Shown: piece after piece, positions 1 to 8,182 of the stretch | Layout: every line of letters starts with the position of its first letter | How positions within the stretch are numbered: the first letter of the stretch is position 1 | Origin: Desulfobacteraceae bacterium | GTDB lineage: Bacteria > Desulfobacterota > Desulfobacteria > Desulfobacterales > Desulfosalsimonadaceae | DNA length: 64,000 nucleotides | Assembly: GCA_011390465.1 (NCBI GenBank) | Contig: JAABSH010000001.1 | Span: forward strand, 144,532-208,531 | Reading direction: 5' to 3' | Notes under the pieces: model-generated | Seen by the model: only the letters and a program-made list of their open reading frames with translations | Database searches by the model: none | What the model was told of the DNA's origin: nothing | Program-made: the position numbers and the translations under genes

Positions 1-169
1 AAAAAAACCGGCCCTCACCGGTCAAAATAATCCCCCGGGCCGCAGGGCTGGCATTCACCTCATCCACCACCTCTTTCAGGCGCAGGAGGATTTCCCGGTT
101 CACGGGATTGGTTTTGCCGTTTTTAAGGGTGAAAATCCTTATTTCATCCTGCACGGTTACATCAAACAT
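1..169 (-). CDS. Enoyl-CoA hydratase/isomerase family protein, N-terminal fragment
   Basis: The left edge cuts this gene; only about 56 N-terminal codons are present. The start (ATG at 169-167) follows an AGGAG ribosome binding site seven bases away. The translation begins MFDVTVQDEIRIFTLKNG and continues through NPVNREILLRLKEVVDEV to GIILTGEGRFF, the usual opening of the crotonase fold: first beta strand, the asparagine-rich turn, and the strand before the oxyanion-hole GxGxxFxxGxD region. Members hydrate, isomerise or cleave acyl-CoA thioesters in the cytoplasm. The exact reaction cannot be told because the catalytic part lies outside the window. It is divergent from dapL and has its own promoter. 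Confidence 0.75.
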   Translation of the reverse strand, partial: MFDVTVQDEIRIFTLKNGKTNPVNREILLRLKEVVDEVNASPAARGIILTGEGRFF

Positions 170-229
170 GGGCGTCTCCTTTTTATCTCAATATCGTTAA
201 ATTTATTAAATTTTTTATAGAATTCAGTC

Positions 230-259
230 AGTTTATGTAATACTGAACCAATGTGTCAA
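230..259 (-). promoter_or_regulatory. Sigma-70-type promoter for the crotonase gene
   Basis: On the minus strand TTGACA (259-254) and TAAACT (235-230) are separated by 18 bp, about 60 bp upstream of the start at 169. Read by eye, no transcript data. Confidence 0.5.
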
Positions 260-311
260 GTTTTGAATTTGCGGTCAAACCAAATTTGCCCTGCATTGGT
301 GCCGGCATTCA

Positions 312-340
312 TTGACAGGAATGGGCGCTTTTACTATAAA
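312..340 (+). promoter_or_regulatory. Sigma-70-type promoter for dapL
   Basis: A perfect -35 box TTGACA (312-317) and a -10 box TATAAA (335-340) are separated by 17 bp. The dapL start codon lies 63 bp downstream and is preceded by an AGAGG ribosome binding site. Confidence 0.65.
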
Positions 341-403
341 GACATAGTTTCTTCTGCAACACAAAATTCTGATATTTAAACTATATACCAAAAGAGGCAA
401 TAC

Positions 404-1627
404 ATGATCAAAATCAATGAGCATTTTTTAAAACTTCAGACATCTTACCTTTTTTCCACCATTGCCAGACGGGTCAATGAATTCCAGCAGCAGCACCCGG
501 ACACGGAAATCATTAAAATGGGCATCGGCGACGCCACCCGGGCCCTGCCGGCGGCCTGTGTGGCGGCCTTTCATGCGGCGGTGGATGAAATGGCCGCAGA
601 TGCTACCTTCCGGGGATACGGACCGGAGCAGGGATATCCGTTTTTAAGGGAAAAAATCGCGGAAAATGATTATCATGGGCGCAATGTGGACATCTCGCCG
701 GATGAAATTTTCATCAGCGACGGGGCCAAATGCGATACCGGCAATTTCCAGGAAATTCTGGCAACCGATATTGTTTTTGCCGTGCCCGACCCGGTATATC
801 CGGTGTATGTGGACACCAATGTCATGGCCGGGCGCACCGGTTCCTTTGAAAACGGGCGATACCAGAACATTGTTTATCTGGAATGCACAAAAAAGACCCA
901 TTTTATTCCGGATCTTCCGGAAACACCGGTGGACCTGATTTATCTGTGCTTTCCCAACAATCCCACCGGTGCCACCATTTCCAAAGCCGATCTTGCCAAA
1001 TGGGTGGATTATGCGCGGGAAAACCGGGCATTGATCCTGTTCGACGCGGCCTATGAAGCCTTTATTAAGGATGAAACACTGCCCCACTCCATTTATGAAA
1101 TTGACGGGGCCAGAGAAGTGGCGGTGGAATTCCGGAGTTTTTCCAAAACCGCAGGGTTTACCGGCACCCGGTGCGCGTTTACCGTGGTGCCCAAAGACTG
1201 CAACGCCTACGACAGCATGGGAAACCGGCAAAGCCTGCACGCCCTTTGGAACCGCCGGCATTCCACCAAATTCAACGGGGTATCCTATCCGGTGCAGCGG
1301 TCGGCGGAAGCGATTTACAGCCACGCGGGAAAACAGCAGGTCGCCGAAATTATCGACTATTACATGAAAAATGCGGCCCTGATCCGCAGGGAAATGGATG
1401 CCCTGGGCCGGGACTGCGTGGGCGGGGAAAACTCCCCCTATATCTGGATCGATGCCGGCGGGGATTCCTGGAGCCTGTTTGACAGTCTGCTCAACAATGC
1501 CGGGGTGGTCTGCACCCCGGGCGCAGGATTCGGCACCTGCGGCAATCAGTATATCCGGCTGTCCGCGTTCAACAGTTATGAAAATGTGCAAAACGCCATG
1601 ACCCGGATCAAAACAGCGTTAAAATAG
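404..1627 (+). CDS. dapL: LL-diaminopimelate aminotransferase
   Basis: This 407-residue PLP enzyme converts tetrahydrodipicolinate directly to LL-diaminopimelate using glutamate, giving lysine and the peptidoglycan cross-linking amino acid without succinylated or acetylated intermediates. The start [17 protein letters not shown] and the motif [12 protein letters not shown] are typical of DapL. FPNNPTGA is the aminotransferase substrate/PLP loop, and [12 protein letters not shown] carries the Schiff-base lysine followed by the phosphate-binding arginine. Length is normal for the family (about 400-410). It has its own promoter and terminator, so it appears monocistronic. The alternative, another class I aminotransferase, is unlikely given full-length agreement with the DapL motif set. 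Confidence 0.95.
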   Translation: MIKINEHFLKLQTSYLFSTIARRVNEFQQQHPDTEIIKMGIGDATRALPAACVAAFHAAVDEMAADATFRGYGPEQGYPFLREKIAENDYHGRNVDISPDEIFISDGAKCDTGNFQEILATDIVFAVPDPVYPVYVDTNVMAGRTGSFENGRYQNIVYLECTKKTHFIPDLPETPVDLIYLCFPNNPTGATISKADLAKWVDYARENRALILFDAAYEAFIKDETLPHSIYEIDGAREVAVEFRSFSKTAGFTGTRCAFTVVPKDCNAYDSMGNRQSLHALWNRRHSTKFNGVSYPVQRSAEAIYSHAGKQQVAEIIDYYMKNAALIRREMDALGRDCVGGENSPYIWIDAGGDSWSLFDSLLNNAGVVCTPGAGFGTCGNQYIRLSAFNSYENVQNAMTRIKTALK

Positions 1628-1666
1628 CAACCAGATTACCCCTTAAACTTCTCCCGGACAAAAAAA

Positions 1667-1706
1667 GCTGCGCAAAAAAGAGCCTTTGCGCAGCTAAAAT
1701 TTTATT
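1667..1706 (+). terminator. Intrinsic terminator after dapL
   Basis: A 10-bp perfect stem GCTGCGCAAA/TTTGCGCAGC (1667-1676 with 1685-1694) is followed by an A/T-rich tail. It lies 40 bp after the dapL stop and separates it from the toxin-antitoxin pair. Confidence 0.8.
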
Positions 1707-1741
1707 GACACCCGATACGTGCCTGGTTACACTAAATCAAC

Positions 1742-2020
1742 ATGATTCAAAAATTCAAACATAAAGGGCTTAAGCGGTTATTCGAATCTGGTGCCTCGGG
1801 CGGAGTGAGTTCACAGCATATTAATCGCATTAGGAAGATTCTTGCGCTTCTTGAAACAGCCGAAACTTTAGAAGATATGGACTTACCAGGTTTAGGATTA
1901 CATCCGCTTAAAGGAAATCGTAAGGGGACATGGGCAGTGAGTGTCAGTGGAAACTGGCGCATCACGTTCAAAATTCAAGATGGCGATATCTTTGATATTA
2001 ACTATGAAGATTATCATTAG
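1742..2020 (+). CDS. higB: HigB-type toxin (RelE/ParE superfamily)
   Basis: A 92-residue predicted mRNA interferase. HigB toxins fold like RelE and cleave ribosome-bound mRNA. The sequence has the family features: a short first strand ([15 protein letters not shown]), a central helix pair, then [22 protein letters not shown] followed by the last strand FDINYEDYH. The pattern LKG-x-W-x-V-x-V-x-NWRITF is the usual HigB signature. The order toxin first, antitoxin eight bases later, is the higBA arrangement. The DNA looks AT-richer than dapL, consistent with a mobile accessory module. The toxin appears intact, unlike the second RelE-type toxin at 54478-54791. Confidence 0.9.
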   Translation: MIQKFKHKGLKRLFESGASGGVSSQHINRIRKILALLETAETLEDMDLPGLGLHPLKGNRKGTWAVSVSGNWRITFKIQDGDIFDINYEDYH

Positions 2021-2028
2021 GGGGTAAA

Positions 2029-2316
2029 ATGGCTATGCATAATCCGCCTCATCCAGGTGAAATTATAAGAGAATTTTGTGTCGAACCATTAAATCTTAAC
2101 GTGACGGAAGCAGCAAAGGCACTTGGTGTAACTAGAAAAACTTTATCTGCTTTATTAAATGGGCGATCAGGAATAAGCCCCGAGATGGCATTAAGGTTGT
2201 CAAAGGTTTTTGGTCGCAGTCCTGAGGGATGGTTGAGGCTCCAACTTCAATACGATCTCTGGAAAACAAGACGACAAATTGATGTTGATGATTTGAAAAG
2301 AATTGTAGCTGCTTGA
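2029..2316 (+). CDS. higA: HigA antitoxin, XRE-type helix-turn-helix
   Basis: A 95-residue DNA-binding antitoxin, partner of the toxin eight bases upstream. HPGEIIREF near the N terminus and the helix-turn-helix spanning about residues 25-55 ([20 protein letters not shown], then [18 protein letters not shown]) are the classical HigA/VapI signature. HigA proteins bind the toxin and repress the shared promoter. A GGGG ribosome binding site precedes the ATG. The product ends [15 protein letters not shown], a normal C terminus, so both genes look functional. Confidence 0.93.
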   Translation: MAMHNPPHPGEIIREFCVEPLNLNVTEAAKALGVTRKTLSALLNGRSGISPEMALRLSKVFGRSPEGWLRLQLQYDLWKTRRQIDVDDLKRIVAA

Positions 2317-2648
2317 ATAATTTTTTTGGGTGTTGTCAATTTAGAGAGTCTTAACACATTGGATTTTTGTAACAATTTAATAATGGTTGGAATTAGAAAA
2401 ACATCGGATCTTGTATGAACTTCAATTGCGGAACGTTACGTAAAGTTATCGACAATCTGCATTCTCAAAAATCTTTGCAATAGTGAAGGTTTTACCGTTG
2501 CTGCGACTTGGTTGTCTATAATCTATGAGGGTCTATCGTCTGCCTTAAATTATGATAATTTTAAAAGTGGATACCCCCTTTTAAAAATATTATGCATAAA
2601 TAGTAAAATCCCTCCTTTGCCTTTTTGCAGATTTCCTTGCCATGGTTT
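2317..2648. other. Non-coding AT-rich stretch
   Basis: This gap between higA and the serine hydrolase stop holds no convincing gene. A short open frame at 2512-2751 (+) has no ribosome binding site and runs antisense into the hydrolase, so it is not accepted. No clear terminator or repeat was seen. The base composition resembles the toxin-antitoxin pair more than the flanks. Confidence 0.5.
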
Positions 2649-3899
2649 CTACTTTTCTGATCCTTCCAGGACCACTTTTGCCAGGCAGGTTTCCATCTCC
2701 TCAATCAACGGCACTGAATTGTCGACGATTCCGATATCCGTGTTGATTTGAAAAGCAATGGTGACCCCATGGTCAGGGTAATGGCGGAGGCTGGAGCTAT
2801 AACCCGGAATCCATCCGCCGTGACCGTACACCGGGCCAAAAGGGCCTTTGAGATAAATCGCGACCCCGGCGCCGTAGCGGATATCCGTCGTGTCACGGTC
2901 GATGGGAACGGCATTCAGGAGTTCTTCTAAATAGGCGCCCGGCATCGCTTTCCCCCCGAAAAGAGCAGCCCCCCAGCGCGCAAGATCAAGGGAATTGCTT
3001 ACCAAACCGCCGCCGGTATATTCAAAAGCTGGATTCCAGAGCATGGTGCCGTCAGATGAAGTTGTTTTTGGGGGGAAACCAAACAGATTATCCGCTGCCA
3101 TGTATCCGGAAGCAAGTCCCGGAAGAAAACGGCGGTTAGAGGGAGTCGTCAGGGTCAGACCGAGCGGCGTCAGGAAACGACTTGTGATCTCATCATAGCA
3201 AGTATTTCCGGTGACGGCTTCAATGACTAAACCGATGAGAATGTATCCTGTGTCCGAGTAGGCCCAGCCTTTGCCAGGCTCAAAAAGCGGCGGCACATCC
3301 AGAACAAATTCGACCAGGGCTTCCGGGGAAAATGGATTGCCTGTTTCCCGCCATCTTCTGGAAACCTCAGCGGCAAAGCGCTCCAGATGAACATGATCGG
3401 GCAATCCTGAGCTGTGGTTCAAAAGATGACGCAGGGTGATGGCATCATGATTGGGCAAATGGCTATACCAAGGCCGGTTGCCGAGCCAGCGCGATACCGG
3501 GGCGTCAAGTTCCAGAACACCCTCGCCTACCAGCGCCATTGCTGTTGCCCCCACGAATGTCTTGCCGATGCTTGCTGAAAGCATTCGCGATTCTTTTAAC
3601 ATCGGCGTTTCGGCCTCCACATCGGCAAGCCCGGTTGCGGCAACCCCGAATGTGCCGTCCGGCAACACATAGGCCGCTGTTGCACCGGGAAAGCAATACT
3701 TCTTCTGAAAGGCGTCCAAGGCTGATTGAAAATTTTCAGCTATATCAGAAGCCGTCAGTCTGTCCGGACCCATCTGAAATGTTTCAAGTGGCGAAACAAA
3801 CCCGATCAGTATCAGCAGGGGCAGAAAAGCAGCCGGAATCAGCAGCCGGACACAAAACCTCCATATTCTTTCCATATTTATTTTGCCTCGCTTAGTCAT
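2649..3899 (-). CDS. Serine hydrolase, beta-lactamase/penicillin-binding fold, membrane-anchored
   Basis: A 416-residue protein of the class C beta-lactamase-related family (Pfam Beta-lactamase, COG1680). One N-terminal membrane segment (about residues 15-38) suggests a signal anchor with the catalytic domain outside the cytoplasm. The nucleophile motif SxxK is seen as SIGK in MLSASIGKTFVGA. The second motif is YSDTGY (usually YxN, here YSD), and the third is HGG in VYGHGGWIPGYSS. Such proteins include esterases, D-aminopeptidases and peptidases; true beta-lactam resistance is not implied. It starts 9 bp after the CPBP protease stop, so the two are probably co-transcribed and translationally linked. 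A second serine hydrolase in the window (11574-12725) also follows CPBP-like coding sequence. Confidence 0.88.
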   Translation of the reverse strand: MTKRGKINMERIWRFCVRLLIPAAFLPLLILIGFVSPLETFQMGPDRLTASDIAENFQSALDAFQKKYCFPGATAAYVLPDGTFGVAATGLADVEAETPMLKESRMLSASIGKTFVGATAMALVGEGVLELDAPVSRWLGNRPWYSHLPNHDAITLRHLLNHSSGLPDHVHLERFAAEVSRRWRETGNPFSPEALVEFVLDVPPLFEPGKGWAYSDTGYILIGLVIEAVTGNTCYDEITSRFLTPLGLTLTTPSNRRFLPGLASGYMAADNLFGFPPKTTSSDGTMLWNPAFEYTGGGLVSNSLDLARWGAALFGGKAMPGAYLEELLNAVPIDRDTTDIRYGAGVAIYLKGPFGPVYGHGGWIPGYSSSLRHYPDHGVTIAFQINTDIGIVDNSVPLIEEMETCLAKVVLEGSEK

Positions 3900-3908
3900 T
3901 GTTTTTCC

Positions 3909-4811
3909 TTATTCCTTTCCAGCAGAACAAAGGGCTGCCTTTGAAACGATGATTTTTTCTGGATTATGAGAAACCATGCTACCTTCATCTTTGGGGATAA
4001 CTGCTGTAAATGCGCCGGCTCTTGTGAACATGACCTTTCGGTTCAGCCAGACAACAATAACCGCGACACCGATAAGAATGTAGGTGTCATAAGGTTGTGC
4101 GTCGGGAAAAACCGGGTTCATAAGATTAAAATGGAAAAATGCTGATAGCAGGATGCTGCCACGCGATGCGTTAAATAATGCGGTTACGATGATGCTTAAC
4201 GAAATGACGCCGGCAAAGAATGCGAAAAATGACCACTCGCTTTGTTGGGTCCCGCTCAACAGGAATGCCGGCAAGTGCCAGAAACCCCAGATAACCCCGA
4301 GAACCAGCCCGGCCATGATCGGCACGAATTTACGCTGTAGCAGTGGAAGGGCGAGCCCCCGCCAGCCGAATTCCTCTACCGGTCCTTTGATGGCAGCCAA
4401 GAAAAGTGCGATTAACAGTGTTTGTAATGATGAAAACGGGAAGGGGTTAGACCAGAGCGTCCCTTTCCACGCAGCCCCGGCGTAAAACACCATTGGAAGG
4501 CCGATAATCAGAAAAGCGTACCAGCCTGATGAGCAGCGCCAGCGGAATGCCCGGGAAAGATAGCGCCGCAGTCCTGAAACACCGGCCTGGTATATTATGA
4601 TGATGAAAGCGGCGATGGCAGGTGCGTAAACCGCCAGAAAAAAGAGCGGATGGTTGCCGGTCAGCCGGCCAAAGATTGTGGCCATCGGATCCGGGAGAAA
4701 GATAAACAGGGCCAAAATTCCCCATGCCAGAGCGAATGTAATGAGCAGAAAGGGAATAAGGGAAAGAAAGGAAATATGATGTTGATCGGCAAGAGATGAA
4801 ATTTTCTTCAT
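3909..4811 (-). CDS. CPBP-family intramembrane metalloprotease
   Basis: A 300-residue multi-pass membrane protein of the CPBP/Abi (CAAX protease and bacteriocin-processing) family. The three catalytic motifs are visible in order: EEFGWRGLALP (EExxxR), FWHLPAF (FxxxH), and FFHFNLMNP (third motif with H and N). Seven or so hydrophobic segments surround them. Family members cleave peptides within the membrane, process prenylated proteins or bacteriocins, or give self-immunity. The start has a strong AGGAGG site. It lies 75 bp after the outer-membrane-type gene and 9 bp before the serine hydrolase, on the same strand, with no terminator seen between them. The substrate is unknown. Confidence 0.88.
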   Translation of the reverse strand: MKKISSLADQHHISFLSLIPFLLITFALAWGILALFIFLPDPMATIFGRLTGNHPLFFLAVYAPAIAAFIIIIYQAGVSGLRRYLSRAFRWRCSSGWYAFLIIGLPMVFYAGAAWKGTLWSNPFPFSSLQTLLIALFLAAIKGPVEEFGWRGLALPLLQRKFVPIMAGLVLGVIWGFWHLPAFLLSGTQQSEWSFFAFFAGVISLSIIVTALFNASRGSILLSAFFHFNLMNPVFPDAQPYDTYILIGVAVIVVWLNRKVMFTRAGAFTAVIPKDEGSMVSHNPEKIIVSKAALCSAGKE

Positions 4812-4886
4812 GTTGTGGTCCTCCTTGAAATTATTTTTATTTTATCGCCAGGGAATTCATTCCGGTCGTTTCGATGCACTCAGTGG

Positions 4887-5843
4887 CTAAAACGGCACTT
4901 CCATGGAAAAGAAGAAACCGGGTTTTTTCCCCACGTCGTATTCGATTTCGTTTTTTCCTTCATGATCAAAGAGTTTGTGCTTGCGGGAAAGCGCCTGGGA
5001 GATGCCAGCGTTAAGTCCGATGCGATCCGCGATCAGGGTATTGAAGCGGAGGGAGCAGGTTGTGCCGGAAAACTCAACATATCCTTTTTCCCGGACCGGG
5101 CTGTTGTCCGCCAGGCGATAGATTCCGCCTTCAAACCCGCTGGTGTCGATGGTCAAAGAGGTGGTTTTGCAGAAACGCCAGGTCAACTCTGTTTTTGGCA
5201 GGCCGATGGTAAAAGACGGTCCGCTGTCGGTTCCTACGTTCCAAGAGATACTGGCCACGGGAATAACTTCAAGGTCGGTTTCGACCTTCTGGTGTTTTAC
5301 GTAAAGTGCGCCTGCTGCAATGGTCCACTTCGGGTTGATGGTAAACATCCCGTAACCGCCGCCGTAAAAAGAAAAGGAATCCCTTATTTCCCTTTCATAT
5401 GCGGAGGTCGCACCGAGCATGAGCGCATAGCTCATGCGCTCAGTTATCATGCCGCCATGGTTTGAACCGATCGACACTTCATAAAGATTGCCCCACGGAT
5501 CGCGGCCGTTGGTGTCGATGACATATTCACCGGGGCGATCCCAGGAAAAACGCAGCAGCTTGAAAGCGCCTTTTATTGAACCTGTACTGAGTTCAAGAGC
5601 ACTGCATCCTAAAGAGTAGGCCGCGTCTTTATCGGCCACGTCTGATCGGGCAATACCGCCGAATGTGATCTGCATAGAGATGCCGGGTGTATTTTCATCT
5701 TCTGCAAGGGCAATCACTTCCGGGGGGTTGCGGTCCAATTCCGAATTCACCTTTCCTTCAGCTGCCTGGATATTTTCGCAGGCAATCCAGGTTAAGGTTG
5801 AGACCAAAAGGATCATCATTATTTGTTTTACGGTTGCTGTCAT
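4887..5843 (-). CDS. Predicted outer membrane beta-barrel protein, function unknown
   Basis: A 318-residue protein. I chose the ATG at 5843, which follows GGGAG at eight bases and opens a signal peptide (MTATVKQIMMILLVSTLTWI, cleavage near ENIQAAEG). An upstream in-frame ATG at 5906 would bury the signal peptide. The mature part shows alternating short hydrophobic strands, aromatic girdle residues and a C-terminal phenylalanine (FFFSMEVPF), all typical of outer membrane barrels. I do not recognise the family. It is the first gene downstream of a near-perfect sigma-54 promoter (5926-5941) and is followed on the same strand by the CPBP protease and serine hydrolase, suggesting a joint envelope role. 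Confidence 0.7.
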   Translation of the reverse strand: MTATVKQIMMILLVSTLTWIACENIQAAEGKVNSELDRNPPEVIALAEDENTPGISMQITFGGIARSDVADKDAAYSLGCSALELSTGSIKGAFKLLRFSWDRPGEYVIDTNGRDPWGNLYEVSIGSNHGGMITERMSYALMLGATSAYEREIRDSFSFYGGGYGMFTINPKWTIAAGALYVKHQKVETDLEVIPVASISWNVGTDSGPSFTIGLPKTELTWRFCKTTSLTIDTSGFEGGIYRLADNSPVREKGYVEFSGTTCSLRFNTLIADRIGLNAGISQALSRKHKLFDHEGKNEIEYDVGKKPGFFFSMEVPF

Positions 5844-5925
5844 TTCATTTGCTCCCTTGTTATCTGTTTTCGCTATTGGTTTGCTGGAAAAACATTTTTG
5901 CAGCATGACTGTTTACAGGTATAAG

Positions 5926-5941
5926 GGCAAAAGGCGTGCCA
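5926..5941 (-). promoter_or_regulatory. Sigma-54 (-24/-12) promoter for the outer-membrane-type/CPBP/hydrolase row
   Basis: Minus strand: TGGCACG (5941-5935), four bases, TTGCC (5930-5926), matching the RpoN consensus TGGCACG-N4-TTGCW in all but the last base, with the invariant GG and GC ten bases apart. The expected start of transcription is near 5915, about 72 bp before the ATG at 5843. A sigma-54 activator gene lies next door on the other strand. Confidence 0.75.
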
Positions 5942-6016
5942 TGCTGAAAAATTAAAGAAAATCCTATTTTATCAATGCATTAATTTGTTTGCCGGTTGGT
6001 GGTTGATACGCGCACC

Positions 6017-6054
6017 TTCGTACAATTACGAAATTTCGTTGCGAATCATTCGCA
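6017..6054. promoter_or_regulatory. Cluster of overlapping palindromes, candidate enhancer site
   Basis: Three dyads overlap or abut: TTCGTA-N4-TACGAA (6017-6032), ACGAAATTTCGT (6028-6039, perfect), and TGCGAAT-C-ATTCGCA (6040-6054, perfect). They sit about 100-140 bp upstream of the expected sigma-54 start near 5915, the usual place for an enhancer-binding protein, and also upstream of the response-regulator gene. The core ACGA-N4-TCGT recurs upstream of the histidine kinase gene (11070-11081). Confidence 0.6.
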
Positions 6055-6227
6055 GTTGACCTATGGTTGACAGGGCCTTAAAAAGTCAAATTTTGCGTGA
6101 GAAATTGGTGTATGGGAAGAAACTCACACCGAAAGACCCTTGAAGAAAACCATCCGCCTTTGGAATGTCATCAAACTTGATGGGGCGTAACCTTTGGCAA
6201 TACTAAACGAAATGGCTGGGGTGAGCG

Positions 6228-8180
6228 ATGCAGGGATATGAGCAGGATGCATTGGGTGAAAAACGGAATCGACATGTAGCCACCATTCTGGTGGTGGATG
6301 ACAAGCCGGCCAACATTAAGCTGCTTTTTGAAGCCTTGAAAGAGACCGGCTACAGGACCCTTGCGGCCATTGATGGAGAGAGCGCAGTCCGTCAGGCCCA
6401 ATTGGGTCGGCCGGATCTGATTCTGATGGATGTGATGATGCCTGGACTAAACGGCTTCGAGGCCTGCAGAAGGCTGAAAAGCATTCCCGCAACCCGTCAC
6501 ATTCCGGTGATCTTTATGACGGCCCTCCATGAGACCGCTGATAAAATATTGGGATTTCAGGCAGGCGGCGTTGATTACCTTACCAAGCCACTTGTGCATG
6601 AGGAGGTGCTGGCACGGATTGACGCGCACATGAACCGTCATCGCCTTTGGGCTGATGTGACAATCCATACGGAGATTCTGCTGGAAATAGGCGCTGCAAA
6701 AACACTCGAAGCGGTGTGGAAGGCCCTTGCGCGTCTTGGCGAGGAGCAGCGGGACGTGGTTGGGCTGGCGGTCTGGTTGTCGGACGATGACGGATTGAAG
6801 CTGGAATATACCTCCGGTTTTGAAACCAGCCACCCATCAACATGGCGCCATGATGGCGGCAACTATATCAGGATTCCGATAGCAGAGCCACTGATCGGTC
6901 AGGCGTATACGTTGAAAAAACAGGTTATTGCTACCGACCCAACCGAGTGGAAACCCTATCCACCGTGGGCCAAGTCTTCGGAGTTGCAGGGGTACATCAT
7001 CACCCCCATCTGCTGTCACGATACATGCTACGGCGTACTGGCGCTTTTTTTCGGTGCAATGAATATTCACGCGCCGGAAGAACGGCGACGCTGGCAACAG
7101 ATGATCGCCAACAGCCTCGGCAACGCTTTCTTCCACGCTCGATCCATGGAGGCTATCCGATGTCTAAGCGATCAGCTTAAACAGGAAAACGAACTGTTGC
7201 GCGAAGAAGTGAGCGGAGCTGCGGTTTCTGAGGTTATCATCGGCACGAGCGATGCCCTGAAGCGGGTATTGGATCAAGTGAACCTGGTGGCGCCCACCGA
7301 GGCGGCCGTGCTGATAATGGGGGAGTCCGGAACCGGCAAGGAACTGTTCGCCCAGGTGATCCACGAACGCAGTCGGCGCCGCCAGGATCCCATTATACGC
7401 GTGAATTGCGCCGCCATCCCGCGCGAGCTTTTTGAAAGCGAGTTTTTCGGCCACGTCAAGGGAGCCTTCACTGGCGCGCTCAAGGACCGGGCAGGACGTT
7501 TTGAATTGGCTGACAGGGGCACGCTGTTTCTGGATGAAGTGGGGGAAATCCCTTTGGAATTGCAGGGAAAACTTCTTAGGGTGCTTCAGGAAGGTACTTT
7601 TGAGCGAATTGGGGATGAAAAAACCCGAAAAACGGATGTCCGCATTATTGCGGCGACCAATCGCGACCTTCAACAGGCTGCTGTGGACGGGCGGTTTCGC
7701 CAGGATTTGTATTACCGGTTAAGCGTTTTTCCATTGACGCTGCCGCCTTTGCGCGAAAGGCGGGAGGACATCGCGGCACTGGTCAGGCATTTTGCCGCTC
7801 ACGTTGCCCGGAAAATGGGGATTGTCGTACCGGAAATAGCCGACAGCAGGCTCGCCTGCTTAATTGATTATTCTTGGCCGGGCAATATTCGCGAATTACA
7901 GAATGAAGTCGAGCGGGCCATGATTCTTTCCCGGGGAGGCCCGCCGGTCTTTGCGTCACCCGAACAGGGGGGAACGCAGATGGCTCAATCGGTATCTGAA
8001 GACGGCCCCATTATGCGTGAGGGGGACTGGCAAAAAATGCAGCGCGACAATATGCTGCGGGCATTGAAGCGGACCAAATGGCGGGTGGATGGTCCAGGAG
8101 GTGCCGCCGAACTTTTAGGGGTGCGTCCAACGACGCTCCGCTCCCGTATGAAAGCCATGGGTATTGAGCGACCCGCCTGA
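6228..8180 (+). CDS. Sigma-54-dependent response regulator (REC-GAF-AAA+-HTH)
   Basis: A 650-residue enhancer-binding protein. The receiver domain spans about residues 18-135, with phosphoacceptor D68 in LILMDVMMPG and the late lysine in YLTKPL. A GAF-like sensor region (about 145-305) follows. The AAA+ domain has Walker A GESGTGKE (residues 365-372), the sigma-54-contacting loop GAFTGA (412-417), and Walker B in TLFLDEVGEI. The C terminus carries a Fis-type helix-turn-helix (AAELLGVRPTTLRSRMKAMG). Phosphorylation would drive ATP-dependent opening of RpoN promoters. The gene converges on the hybrid kinase gene with only two bases between stop codons. Having both REC and GAF inputs is less common than REC alone. 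The likely targets are the -24/-12 promoters at 5926 and 10987. Confidence 0.93.
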   Translation: MQGYEQDALGEKRNRHVATILVVDDKPANIKLLFEALKETGYRTLAAIDGESAVRQAQLGRPDLILMDVMMPGLNGFEACRRLKSIPATRHIPVIFMTALHETADKILGFQAGGVDYLTKPLVHEEVLARIDAHMNRHRLWADVTIHTEILLEIGAAKTLEAVWKALARLGEEQRDVVGLAVWLSDDDGLKLEYTSGFETSHPSTWRHDGGNYIRIPIAEPLIGQAYTLKKQVIATDPTEWKPYPPWAKSSELQGYIITPICCHDTCYGVLALFFGAMNIHAPEERRRWQQMIANSLGNAFFHARSMEAIRCLSDQLKQENELLREEVSGAAVSEVIIGTSDALKRVLDQVNLVAPTEAAVLIMGESGTGKELFAQVIHERSRRRQDPIIRVNCAAIPRELFESEFFGHVKGAFTGALKDRAGRFELADRGTLFLDEVGEIPLELQGKLLRVLQEGTFERIGDEKTRKTDVRIIAATNRDLQQAAVDGRFRQDLYYRLSVFPLTLPPLRERREDIAALVRHFAAHVARKMGIVVPEIADSRLACLIDYSWPGNIRELQNEVERAMILSRGGPPVFASPEQGGTQMAQSVSEDGPIMREGDWQKMQRDNMLRALKRTKWRVDGPGGAAELLGVRPTTLRSRMKAMGIERPA

Positions 8181-8182
8181 TA

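Noticed and set aside
1700..2480. Integron cassette (attC) sites around the higBA pair
   Set aside because: Fragments resembling GTTAnnC cores were noticed, but no paired inverted core sites could be put together.
2512..2751. Small plus-strand frame near the end of the serine hydrolase gene
   Set aside because: No ribosome binding site, and it overlaps the hydrolase C terminus in antisense.
6060..6228. Sigma-54 promoter for the response-regulator gene itself
   Set aside because: No GG-N10-GC pair was found on the plus strand between the palindromes and the start codon.
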